From: Sphaerulina vaccinii
Lineage: Eukaryota; Ascomycota; Dothideomycetes; Mycosphaerellales; Mycosphaerellaceae
DNA: 64,000 nucleotides
Assembly: GCA_022570795.1 (NCBI GenBank)
Contig: JAKUDP010000001.1
Span: 2,666,001-2,730,000, forward strand
Direction: 5' to 3'
Under the pieces are notes generated by a model. It was not told the DNA's origin and did not search any database. It saw nothing but the letters and a program-made list of their open reading frames with translations. This document shows, one piece after another, positions 1 through 9,624 of this stretch (its first letter is position 1; the number at the start of each line of letters is the position of its first letter). Position numbers and translations under genes: made by a program.

Positions 1-129
1 TAAAGCTTGTTTCTGCGGCGTGAAAGGGTGAATGCTTCTTTGTCTCACTTTGCTGTCAACGCGAGCTCCAGATATGTGTAGTGTAACAGTCTCTGTCGCT
101 GATTGTGCTTCGAATAGCTCATAGATATC

Positions 130-978
130 ATGCCTCGCGGACCTCACCAACGTGCCCCGGGCTATCAGTCACCAGTCGCTACATCTGTGACATCGAGCTC
201 TCAGCGAGAATTGCCCACGACGAACTTCCTTGCCCAGAAGGTGTCGCCCGCCTCTATCAGAGGTTCACGCACTTCCCTCAATGCCAAAGCCAAGCCCTTC
301 GAGTCTGCGACGGCATCGCGTGACACTTCGGCGCATGAGCATGCCACCTCAATTGTAGATCATACCAAAGACATTTTCCAGCCCCTGCCGAATCAAGACA
401 CGACAGGAGAAGTTCCTCAAGTCTTGGCTAGCAGCAAGCTGGCGACTTCGCCTGACAAGGCTGCGAAGAAGTATGTGCACTCACACGCAAGACCATCGCC
501 AGTATCTCCCACCAGGACGAATGGCTTCAGCAAAGACCCGATCTTGCAAGGCCACGCGCCAAATCTGCCACTTCGCCAGATCTTGGCGCTGATTGAGCAT
601 CTGTCAGACTCTGAACTTGGTCTGCTTCCGGATGTCATCATAGAGCAGCAGCGAGCTCGGCGCACAGCATTGTCATCGCGTGTGTCTCAGCCGATTCCGC
701 AGTCCACCTTCACGAAGTATAGAGGTCATGCGTCTTCTGCATCAGCGACTCCGACAGAGACTGTGACCAACGCACAAACTGCAGTACAAGTCTTCCGCCA
801 AATTTACCGAGCCACAGAGATACGATCTGAGCTCGAGGATACTGAGAGTGTTGCCAAGTTGATTAAGATTTCGACAGAGTTCTCTCAATCGCTTCTCGAC
901 CATGACCCGCAGGCTTTTGGAGTGTTGAGGTCGAACATCTATGCAGATCTCCCACGCCCAGATCTTCCAATGAACTAG
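130..978 (+). CDS. Uncharacterised protein, possibly truncated by a stop
   Basis: A 282-residue reading frame starts at an ATG. I do not recognise the family. The first 180 residues are Ser/Thr/Pro-rich and look disordered; the part after about residue 165 (LPLRQILALIEHLSDSEL, then QVFRQIYRATEIRSELED) looks helical. The TAG at 976-978 is followed in the same frame by 56 more sense codons that also look helical (VQAVIWAAKQTGRIHGG), then a second TAG at 1147-1149 and 17 more codons to a TGA at 1201. This suggests either that the natural protein was longer and has acquired nonsense changes, or that an unseen intron is involved. No domain or neighbour gives a function. Confidence 0.5.
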   Translation: MPRGPHQRAPGYQSPVATSVTSSSQRELPTTNFLAQKVSPASIRGSRTSLNAKAKPFESATASRDTSAHEHATSIVDHTKDIFQPLPNQDTTGEVPQVLASSKLATSPDKAAKKYVHSHARPSPVSPTRTNGFSKDPILQGHAPNLPLRQILALIEHLSDSELGLLPDVIIEQQRARRTALSSRVSQPIPQSTFTKYRGHASSASATPTETVTNAQTAVQVFRQIYRATEIRSELEDTESVAKLIKISTEFSQSLLDHDPQAFGVLRSNIYADLPRPDLPMN

Positions 979-1203
979 AAGCGTGACGAGTCAGTCCAAG
1001 CCGTCATATGGGCTGCGAAGCAGACTGGGCGCATACACGGCGGAGATATCCTACTTCTCAAGGCGTTTGTCACTGCGCAGGAAGCGCTGGAGTCGTGCGT
1101 GAGAAGTATGGTGGGCGTCGACAGCGTGGCTCAGAACGAGATAACATAGGTGCAAGAAGTGCCTCGAGGCCAGGAGATCATCCAGGAGCTGAGGGTTGCT
1201 TGA

Positions 1204-1711
1204 CTTTGTGTAGAAGGATGTCGTTTGAGTAGTTCAGACATTATGAGACGGGATCAGATCGCGTACAGGCTATAAGGCGCAGACATCTTGGAGGAAGGGT
1301 ACATTATGCTCCATCAATGATAACGAAGTCATGTATTCCCATACACCCTGTATCGGTGCAGCAGAATCGTTGTTGATACGAAGATCTTGCGGATTTTGTT
1401 TGATGTGCAGAAAAGACGGCGAAGGATCGATGAGAATGTTCACAGTCGCTTCTTTACTGATGGAAAGCGAGGTTCTTGGGACGTGGCAACGATTCCGCCA
1501 CTAGACGAGGAGAGCAAAGTTGAGGAAAAGAAGAGAGGTTTATATATCGAGAGAAAAGATGAATCCCAGGACATTTGGCTAGCTCCCGTTCCCCGAAAGC
1601 CAATGCTGCAAGCTTACTCTAAACATCCTTCGGCTCGCATTTCGCGTCTTTCCAGTGTTTATCTTGCTCCGATGTCCCAACTGTTCCTCAAGACACAACG
1701 AACACTACATC
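1204..1711. other. Intergenic, no gene seen
   Basis: About 500 bases between the unknown ORF and the dehydrogenase pseudogene. The open frames here carry no recognisable protein and I see no RNA gene or repeat. Confidence 0.4.
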
Positions 1712-2770
1712 CTAAACCATCGTGGCGAAGAAAGTCCCTCTTCACTGACCGCTCTCAACCTTTGCTATCTGAAGCGCTGCCCTTCATTCATGCAAGTCAA
1801 ACAGACCATGACTCCGCAGACCAGAACCTGCTCCAAGCCTGAGCATTCCCGTCCCAATCAGCTTCACCAGCTCTATCACGTACTTACGTGGACACATCAT
1901 CGAGCCTTTGATGGTCAAGCACTTCCATAGAGCTACACCGTATGGAAACGGGACATCGCCTGGAACACCGCCGACCAGGACCACTCTACCGCCTGCTTGG
2001 ACAGCCATCATGCCTGCCTTGGTGAGCTCACTTCCTGCAGCCGCAGCAGGAGTAAAGTCCACAAAGACGTCCACCTCTCCGTGAGCTTTCACCAATGCCT
2101 GCCAGTCAAGCGTGCCGTCTGCCTCCAGCTCAAAAGCACTTACGCGATCATCGAGAGCCACGAGCTCGTCCAGGACCTCCGTACGCCTACCAGCTGCAAT
2201 TACTTTCGCACCCATAGCAAGGGCGATCCGCACAGCTGCTCCACTGAAAGTTCCCGTGGCAGGAACGACCAGAACTGTTTCGCCAGCGCGGACATCAACG
2301 CTCCTTAGCCCACCATACGCCGTGCTCATCTGCCCAAAGAAAGCAAGATCCGCAGGCGTCGTGTCGAACTTCTGCAATGTTTTCTCGTCGACCTTGTGGA
2401 CGTTCTCCAGAGGAGCCAGCATGAAATCACTCTAAGCTGCTGTTGACCATACTTCTTCTGACAGTCGCTGAGTCGGTAGAGCACCACTATACCAGTCCCT
2501 GCAAGATCTTTGAGCTCTTTGGGTCTTCTCTTGCCTGGATAGTCGGCTCCACGATTACGAGATCACCGATCTTGGAAAGAGTAGCATCGATTTGAATGGT
2601 GAAGACGCGCGCAACTGCAGAAAAGCCTACTATCCTCCGAGCAGAGTGCTTGTGATCGCCTCTTTGGGTTGTTTTGTGGCCTATACTAAGAGGTCGAGGC
2701 GTTAGCAAGTATCTTTGGTCTTACGGATCTCTCAGCAACGACTGCCTTTCCGAGGTCAACGGCACACCGA
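1712..2770 (-). pseudogene. Broken medium-chain dehydrogenase (zinc-type alcohol dehydrogenase-like)
   Basis: The minus strand encodes an MDR-family oxidoreductase in pieces. An N-terminal part reads GDLVIVEPTIQAREDP up to KILQGLV, and a C-terminal nucleotide-binding part (1784-2422) begins MLAPLENVHKVDE and contains LVVPATGTFSGAAVRIALAMG, a Rossmann glycine motif. The parts are separated by a frameshift near 2487 (continuation YSGALPTQRLSEEVW lies in another frame) and by an in-frame TAG at 2432-2434, just before SDFMLAPLENV. The C-terminus is cut by TGA at 1784-1786, after which the same frame continues with family-like residues (RAALQIAKVESG), then another TGA at 1742-1744. In the family these two TGA positions often hold Trp. 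With at least four lesions this is a pseudogene; the family is clear, the substrate is not. The N-terminal boundary is approximate. Confidence 0.75.
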
Positions 2771-4514
2771 GAGATGGGGCTTCCTTCGCGGCTCTTTATT
2801 ACGTACCCAAGATCTCTGAGGCATTTTGCGGGATCCAGGAGTATAAGATCTGTAGAAGAATAGAACCAGGAACGACGGAAGGTATTTCCACCGTTCTCAA
2901 CTCCAGTGAACCTTCCACAGAAGCAGATAAGGGCTGGAATAGAGCTCGGCACGACTGTAGCTTGGTACCAGTCATAATTGCTGGCTCTGCCTCTTCTTGG
3001 AATCGATCAGGGTATGTGATGACTATAGCAACCAGGGGCCTGGCCTTCCGTATATATACGCTTTATTGGCCACCCGCGGAGTGTTCAAGCAAAACCCATC
3101 CTGCATTACCAATTGCTACAGCAATGCATGGAACGCTTTGGTTGCATGACAGATCTCCCGGTACACAGTACAGTGAGAAGCTGAGGGATCACTCTCACGA
3201 CTGTCATGCAGACATCTATTATGCATGCACTTTGCCAGTGCCAAGCCACCCAAGGCAACTTTATACTTCGCTTTGGTTGCGACGCTAGGGAGGAAATAGT
3301 GTCGACCAGCTGCCGACATATGTTGCTCAGTCTACACGTCAAGGAGAAAAGCAACAAGACTGGACAGCGGACTACGTGGTGTCTGGCTTGCAACAGTACA
3401 GCTAGGGTCTAGCCACTACGCTGCAGGCCAACAGCTGCGACCACTCCGTCCGCAAGTTTACCTGTTGAGGCGGCGACGATACGCATAAGTACGACACGTC
3501 CAGACTGTGACTTGCATTGACCTTATATCGATGTATGATACTCGATCTTTAGCCTGTCGCTGCCAACGCCATGCACACGACTTACCTCGACTCGCGCAAA
3601 AGGTGACTCAACCATATCAAGACAGCGAGCTCCAGCCAAAAGCCCGACTCCAGGCAAGGACGATTCCTGAAAGACGGGAGTGTCTAGCAACACTCACGAG
3701 CATCCTCGAATCTAACTATAACGCGAAGAACAAGCGCTCCAGGGATATGATACATCACCGGCGATATAACATAGTTCAAACAATCAACAAATCATAGCGA
3801 ACACATAGCTCGCAGAAGGCAATGCGGCCGCGATCACACCACTGGAGCGGGTCTGTGGACGATCGATCCTCGACTGGCTTGGCTTAATAATGTCTTTGTC
3901 ATGCTGGTATTGTCTGTCCCTGGCGAAGAGACCTTGAAGGTCATACAACACCGGCAATTGAGTATGGCGGCTGAGCACTTCGAACGTACCGCCGCCGCCA
4001 ATCGGTATTTCGGGCCCTCACAGAATATCCTCCTGACAAAGAATTAGGAGTGTACTCCGAATGCTTAGTTCTGTGCCTACGAGAAGACAAAATCGGGCTG
4101 TCGACTTACGATGTATAATCTTATGTGCAGAACTTCGTTATGATGAGACACTGGTTGTTTGCGTATGCTTGACAATGCACAATGAACAGTGCTTACGAGC
4201 ATTGAGGCAGAGCAGTATAGGACTGTGGTCGTGTTCACTAGCTGTCCTCCTTACGGAACCGATTGCCAACGATAGAGACTCCATGTGCAAGCTGCATACA
4301 AGGACCCAGGCGCATGCAAGCATAGATTGCAAGATACCAAAGCAGAATCGAACTGCCATCGCCAGGAACAGCCAAGCATCCCGGGCCACATTACAGCGAG
4401 TGCCAGAGCATGTCCTCGAGTCAATGAGATAAAGAGGCGGGGCCACTCCTGAGGATCTGAGCGAAGTTGTGTTCTCCTTCCTGAGCCTTTTCAAAGACTC
4501 CTGATACACGAAAG
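2771..4514. other. Gene-free stretch
   Basis: About 1.7 kb with only short, compositionally ordinary open frames on both strands. I see no conserved protein segment, RNA gene, or transposon end. It may hold decayed sequence, or the promoter of the small secreted protein gene that follows. Confidence 0.4.
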
Positions 4515-4774
4515 ATGTTGTTCTTCTACAAGCTTCTCTCTGCTCAACTCCTCATCGCTACTCTACTGGCACCATTGGTCCTGGGTTGCAACAGACGCGC
4601 TGTACGGACGCCGCAGTCAAGCATCTTACCATGATACTGACTTGTATTGTATAGGATTGTAAAGACAGATTTGCCACTGAATGCATGATCTGCACAGTTG
4701 CTGGACTTGTTGGAAAATGTGTCAGTGGTTCGGAGTGCGATTATCCACCTGGGAAAGACTGTCATTGTAGATGA
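4515..4774 (+). CDS. Small secreted cysteine-rich protein (candidate effector or antimicrobial)
   Basis: Two exons, 4515-4601 and 4655-4774, are joined across a 53-bp intron (GTACGG donor, ACTGAC branch-like site, TATAG acceptor) to give 68 residues. Residues 1-24 are a clear signal peptide: MLFFYKLLSAQLLIATLLAP followed by LVLG. The mature peptide of about 44 residues has eight cysteines at 25, 31, 39, 42, 51, 57, 65 and 67, enough for four disulphides, with the end GKDCHCR. The even cysteine number, the signal peptide ending right before the cysteine-rich part, and the in-phase intron argue for a real gene though each exon is too short to stand out. Family not recognised. Small secreted cysteine-rich proteins in filamentous fungi often act outside the cell on hosts or competitors; that role here is inference. 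It lies in a decayed, gene-poor stretch. Confidence 0.65.
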
Positions 4775-5453
4775 ATGGACAGAAGAGTGCGTGGGGCGCT
4801 GTACAGAGGAGATGGCAGAGATGCTGACGCTGGAAGGAGGGACATGTTCAGATGGTATGAGGGGCTTGGATGGATTTGCGGACAATGTTTTCGTCGTCTG
4901 ATGGACTCAAGTAGTTGGCTAGAGTGAGCATTCATGATACGCGATGTTCGCCAGCTCAACCCGTTGAAAATTGCGCTTTACAAGCCATGTTGTGGCTATG
5001 ATCGTTGACATCCATAATCTCCGCCGTAAATTACAGCATCTCACGTACTTTCAGCTTGGTGGATATATGGAGCGCTATCCGACATCGAGCTAGACCACAG
5101 CTGAGGCGAAATCGTATATGTAGCGAGCAGTACAGTCCGTTCTCCGGTGTGGAGACATGTGGGGTTGTAGCCATGCTCAAGCTGAAGAGCTTCCTACGAT
5201 ACGCTTCTGGAATTGTACTGTGCATGCACACGTGGACGTGGGTATTTGCCGTCCGATGGCCTGATCAATCGAAGTTCCGATAGGAAGCTAAAGGACGTAA
5301 ACCGTGGGCCTGATGCAGAAGCCATTGCAGGATATGCCGACATTGAGGCGATCGAGGAAGTATGCTAGCTGCACAAGAGAGGCCAATAAGGTTCATCACA
5401 CAAATGTGGAAGTGCCTGAGCACTGCTTGCTGATACATTTGAGCTTTACTCGC
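4775..5453. other. Intergenic between convergent genes
   Basis: About 680 bases between the small secreted protein gene and the 3' end of ASK1. It presumably holds the two 3' ends; I see no further coding sequence or repeat. Confidence 0.4.
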
Positions 5454-6786
5454 TCAGAAGGTATCATCATCAATGTCATAAGCTTGCTTCACAACACTCG
5501 GACTGGGAATCTCAAATTCGTAGTCGTCGTCCTCAATGTCATCAGTTGCGTCAGCCCCTGCAGTCAACAACAAGTCCTCCACAATCTTCTTGCTTGCTTC
5601 TCGTGCAGGGGTCTGTACAAGTCTGCTCTGCGGCACGTGAAACTGCATGGTCTTTGGAGGGCTGAATTCGGGGCCGAAGTCGTCCTCATCTTCATCGCTG
5701 TCTTCGAACATGTGGCTGGCGCGTGTGCGGTCGCGAGTTGCCGTGTATGCTTTATCTTGCGCAGAGAAGAGTTGCTTCCCTGTTGACGTGGTGGGTGGAG
5801 GTGGACCAGTTCTGCGGGCCGCAGGTGTCATAACTGACACACCAGGTGTACGTGGAGCTGGCTTTGTTGGGGAGAACAATTCGCTGCGAAGTTGAGGAGC
5901 AGAGACTTCAGGCGAAGACTGCGGTGAGTCGTCCCAGAGATCTTTCTTGGTCGCTGTTGCTGGCGTAGGCTTCGTTGAAGCTGGTGCTTGACGTTGGCGA
6001 CGCTGTGTCATTGGTGTTGCTTGTATGCGATAGTTCTTGTCGAGTACGCGATGCATCAGGGGATCATGGTTCTGCTGTTGCGTACGGAAGGCAGAAGGAG
6101 GTCCGAACGCAGACTCGGGCTGGAAAGGAGAAGAACCTAGTCCCATACCAGCCGACATTCGTGGTGTGCTTGGCTCTTCTGAGCCCGGTGTATTGCCACC
6201 CATTGGGTTCCTGCCCGTATACTTCCGTGGCGAAGGTGATCTGTATGAAGATGCTGGTCTGTGTCCCTGTGCTCTCGCTTTTCCATTTGATCGCGATCCA
6301 GATGCAGGTAGCTTTGGTGTAGTCTGTACACCGGTCATCTGTGTCGGCGACTCTACGCTGAACTCCTCATCGTCTTCCTGTACTGTCGCTCCTGTCACTG
6401 TACTGTCGTCGTGATCGGTGGGTGTCTGGAACGACTGTGTGGCTTCTGTCTGCGTGTTGTCCTCTTGATTATTCTCTTCATATCCGGACAGAGAGACATT
6501 GGCGGAGGCTTCGAAGAACTGCTTCCAGAACTGATGATCTGTTAGCACATCGCTATACTGGACTCTGCATCGTCTAGGAAGGACACACCTTAGATCCCTC
6601 CCAGACATCATTACTGTGCTTCGCATAGTCCTCGACGATGGGCAGAATGCTGCTGGTCACAATGCGGTGTGCTTTGCTGAAGTTGCTGTCAATCTCCTGC
6701 AGAGTGAGAGTAATCTGCTGCTCCAGCTTCTCGAGCTCTTCCGGCAGGGTCAAGCCACGCTGCTGCGTGATGATCGGTCGTGACAT
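5454..6786 (-). CDS. ASK1: DASH complex subunit Ask1 (kinetochore)
   Basis: Exons 6589-6786 and 5454-6530 are joined across a 58-bp intron (GTGTGT donor, GCTAAC branch site, CAG acceptor), giving 424 residues. The N-terminus (MSRPIITQQRGLTLPEELEK, then ITLTLQEIDSNFSKAHRIV) is the Ask1 signature helix; the join restores DVWEGSK to FWKQFFEASANVSLSGYEE, the conserved continuation. The rest is long, acidic and Ser/Thr/Pro-rich, as in other fungal Ask1 proteins, where this tail carries mitotic phosphorylation sites. Ask1 is part of the ten-protein DASH/Dam1 ring that couples kinetochores to spindle microtubules in the nucleus. The start was set at 6786 because the longer frame upstream has no conserved residues. 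The next gene diverges from a very short shared promoter. Confidence 0.92.
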
Positions 6787-6861
6787 TCTTGTTGGTAGAT
6801 TGTGGTCAGAGAACGCGCTTTGATCTGGGAGACGCGTTGGAAACACTTTCTGGCCCCGCAA

Positions 6862-7474
6862 ATGTATTCACTTGGCATTTCGCCACACTTTCCTCGTTCT
6901 GCAACCCGGTAACAGTCAACATCCTCTTACAGTGTCAACACCACCATCGATACACGCGTCAATCGCCATCAGTCCAGCGAATCTTCGCTTGGGCGAGGCG
7001 GCCACACTGACTGTCACAGCGACTCTTACCCATCCCGGTCCTGTCACCATTTTCACCTGGGGCACCATATTCGACACGGACCTCTCCTTATCACAAGGTC
7101 ACAAGTGTACAGATCTTACTACGAACGCGTCTGTAGCTGTCGAGACTCGCAAGAAGAAACGATTTGCGTTTCGACACGATCTAGGAAATCCCGACGAGGT
7201 CTACCATCGCACACTCGAGCCAGGCGAGACCACGGTATTCACAGGCAGCTTCCCGCTTGCCCTGCCATATCATAACGATACGTGCAGACTTACCGCCGGA
7301 CATCGATATCGCTTCGAGCCACGTGGGCGAAATGTCGTCGGTATATGGTGGAACGGCAGGAAAGAGGAAGTCATGAGTCCACCCGGACAACGAGCATCTC
7401 TCAAAGATGGCATTGGGACGCCTATCGAGATTAAAAGCGATATTCGCTTCGAGTTCGAAGTCTCAGAAGAGTAG
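6862..7474 (+). CDS. Uncharacterised beta-sandwich-like protein, start unresolved
   Basis: An open frame ending at 7474 encodes about 200 residues of alternating strand-like segments (LRLGEAATLTVTATLTHPGP, VTIFTWGTIFD, EPGETTVFTGSFPLALP), resembling an uncharacterised fungal family with an immunoglobulin-like fold; the fold is inference. No ATG occurs in this frame before residue 160. The nearest upstream ATG, at 6862, is in another frame and could be connected by a 64-bp intron 6909-6972, but that would remove a strand-like segment that looks conserved. The true first exon is therefore uncertain. It diverges from ASK1 with under 80 bases between. Confidence 0.55.
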
Positions 7475-8013
7475 ATTCATCATATGGCAATATCAACTGG
7501 TATACAGCTGCTTCCAAGAAAGACTTCTGCAAGCTTTCCAAGCCCATACCCCGATCGGCATACCTGCTCATCGGCGAAAGCTCTGTACCAGATCATCGGG
7601 ATATCTTTACCCGGTCGTGGACTTCTCCAACTTCACAGCTTGAAGCTGTTCTCCTCATCAGTGTCACCGATACGGCAAGTGTCCACACTGCATTGGAGTA
7701 GTCATAGCTCGGGGCAATGGAGCAGCTTCAAGCGAAGCGTCTGCTATGAGGCGTACCAAGGATTCCTGCTGCGGAAGAGGAGAAGCTCGTCACGCTGTCC
7801 CAGATTTGCTTCATCCTGCTGATGATCTGTCGCAATGGCAATGTCAGAGCTATCAGGACATAAGTATAAGATTGGCAGGGTGCCTGTCTGTAAGCTCGCG
7901 TTTGCCTAGGTTTTCATCATTGTCATCTCTACAGATTTAGCTTACCCGTACTACCAAACCAGCCAGCTACCACCATCCTTTTACAGCTCCACTAGATTTC
8001 CCAACCTTCGAAC
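7475..8013. other. Intergenic, promoter of the SDR gene
   Basis: About 540 bases with no recognisable protein or RNA. The last part, CT-rich and close to the ATG at 8014, is the likely promoter and leader of the reductase gene. Confidence 0.35.
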
Positions 8014-8927
8014 ATGTCCAGAGTCGCGATAGTCACCGGCTCAGCCAGGGGTATTGGACGCGCCATTGCTCTTCGCTTGGCTCAAGACGGCTACGATGTA
8101 GCGATCAATGACATCGCAGCCAACAAATCGGGCGCCGAAGAAGTTGTTCAAGAGATCCAGAAGTTGGGGAGGAAGTCCATAGTCGCGATCGCAGATGTTT
8201 CAAAACTGAAAGAAGTGACACAAATGATCGACAATGTTGTCAACGAGCTTGGTCCACTCAACACAATGGTTGCCAATGCCGGCATAGCACAAGTCAAGCC
8301 ACTACTTGATCTGACAGAAGAAGATTTCGAGAACATGTTCCGCGTGAACGTGTTCGGTGTACAAAATTGCTACCAGGCTGCCGCGAAGCAGATCATCAAG
8401 CAAGGAAATGCTACGCCGGAGTCACCTGCTAAGCTGATTGGTGTACGTCCAAGGCCCCTACTATACATCCCACTCAACCTTGCTGACTATCTCTTGTGAC
8501 GAAACAGTGTTCTTCAATAGTCGGCTTCAAACCTTTCGCCCTCCTGTCCCACTACAGCGCCTCGAAATGGGCCGTTCGAGGTCTCACGCAAGCATACGCG
8601 ATGGAGATGGCCGAGTACAACATTACAGTGAATGCCTACGCGCCTGGCATAGTCGGCACGGCGATGTGGGACCTGATCGATGAGAAGTTGGGAGAGAAGA
8701 CAGGTGCAAAGAAGGGAGACACCATCAAGAAGTATAGTGGCGAGTTGATTGCGCTGAAGAGGACAAGTACGCCCGAGGTGAGTTCTTTCGAGGTCACACG
8801 AGGTGAACGATTTGCTGACGGAACTTGACAGGATGTTGCGAGGCTGGTGAGCTTCTTGGGAAGCCCGGACTCGAACTATGTTACTGGGCAGACGCAAATT
8901 GTTGATGGTGGTATTATCTTCACATAA
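8014..8927 (+). CDS. Diacetyl/acetoin reductase-type short-chain dehydrogenase
   Basis: Three exons (8014-8442, 8508-8777, 8832-8927) give 264 residues; introns are 65 and 54 bp with GTACGT and GTGAGT donors. This is a classical SDR: cofactor motif TGSARGIG at residues 8-15, NAG in VANAGIAQ, and active-site YSASK within LLSHYSASKWAVRGLT, followed by the conserved PGIVGTAMWDLIDE and the C-terminal GQTQIVDGGI. The combination of PG(I/V)GT..W and the end closely matches (R,R)-butanediol/diacetyl reductases (BudC-type), which reduce diacetyl to acetoin or interconvert acetoin and butanediol with NAD(H) in the cytosol. Substrate assignment is by family only. The C-terminal exon of 31 residues keeps the frame and the conserved end, so the splice model is well supported. 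It converges on the NADAR gene, 76 bases away. Confidence 0.88.
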
Positions 8928-9003
8928 ACTCATGAATTCGCAGATTCCGTTCGAACTTTATGAACGCCTTTCGAGTTCGAAACTCTCAGCATACTGCTCC
9001 CTC

Positions 9004-9624
9004 CTACTCTTCTCCATCCTCATCCCTCAATCTCGCTCTCACAGTCATCAACGCGACTCCAAGCAAGTTTCGCCCCCAGTCCTTTCGATGCACATGCTTC
9101 TTGGCATCACTCGCTTCGAAGCCTATTCCCCACGTCTTGTCATTAGGCGCAGCTTCAATCAACTCTCGATCTCCCGTCTGCATCAAAAGCTTCTTCAGCT
9201 CCGGACTCTGCGAGAACTTGTGATAGTTGCCTTGAGTTACAACTTCCAATTTGATCTTGTCCCACTGCTTCTCCTGCCATCTTGTGAATCTCACGCCTGG
9301 ATTTCTGCAGAGATACTTCTGCTTCGCGGGACTTGGCTCAGCCAGTATTGCTGCTGCTAAAGCTCGTCGTTCTTCTGAAATTGGCTCTGCTGCAGCTGGA
9401 CCTGTCGCTGTCTTTGTGCGCTTTGTGTTCTTGCTTGGCTCTGGAGGGTCGGGTGTGGCGATCAGGAGAGCTTTCTTGTACATCATCCACTGTTCGCAGC
9501 AGTTGAATTCGTGCTGTTGGTCTTCTGAGTCCTCTACGTTGCGAAATGGTGATAGGTACCACTGGCAGAGAAATCCATCAGGAGCCCATTCTCTCCAGAA
9601 GTAGACTGGTCCAGTTTCTGCCAT
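9004..9624 (-). CDS. NADAR-domain protein (YbiA-like)
   Basis: Intronless, 206 residues, starting at an ATG. The NADAR fold covers almost the whole protein: GPVYFWREWAPDGFLCQWYL near the N-terminus, FNCCEQWMMYKKALL (the family's E-x-x-M-x-x-KA core), the conserved WDKIKLEVVTQGNYHKFSQS, LIEAAPNDKTWGIGF, and the C-terminal WGRNLLGVALMTVRARLR. NADAR proteins are N-glycosidases; bacterial and plant members cleave reactive early riboflavin-pathway intermediates, and others act on ADP-ribose. About 30 residues rich in Lys, Thr and Ala (near residues 60-95) are inserted after the EQWMMYKKALL motif, as in other fungal members. The cellular substrate here is not known. It is convergent with the SDR gene. 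Confidence 0.85.
   Translation of the reverse strand: MAETGPVYFWREWAPDGFLCQWYLSPFRNVEDSEDQQHEFNCCEQWMMYKKALLIATPDPPEPSKNTKRTKTATGPAAAEPISEERRALAAAILAEPSPAKQKYLCRNPGVRFTRWQEKQWDKIKLEVVTQGNYHKFSQSPELKKLLMQTGDRELIEAAPNDKTWGIGFEASDAKKHVHRKDWGRNLLGVALMTVRARLRDEDGEE

Noticed and set aside
2430..2495. Intron joining the two halves of the MDR dehydrogenase
   Set aside because: A GT..AG pair (GTATAG to CTTAG) would join the frames but would delete conserved residues (RLSEEVW) and does not explain the later TGA codons.
5647..6414. Plus-strand ORFs across ASK1
   Set aside because: Antisense shadows of the Ser/Pro-rich Ask1 tail.
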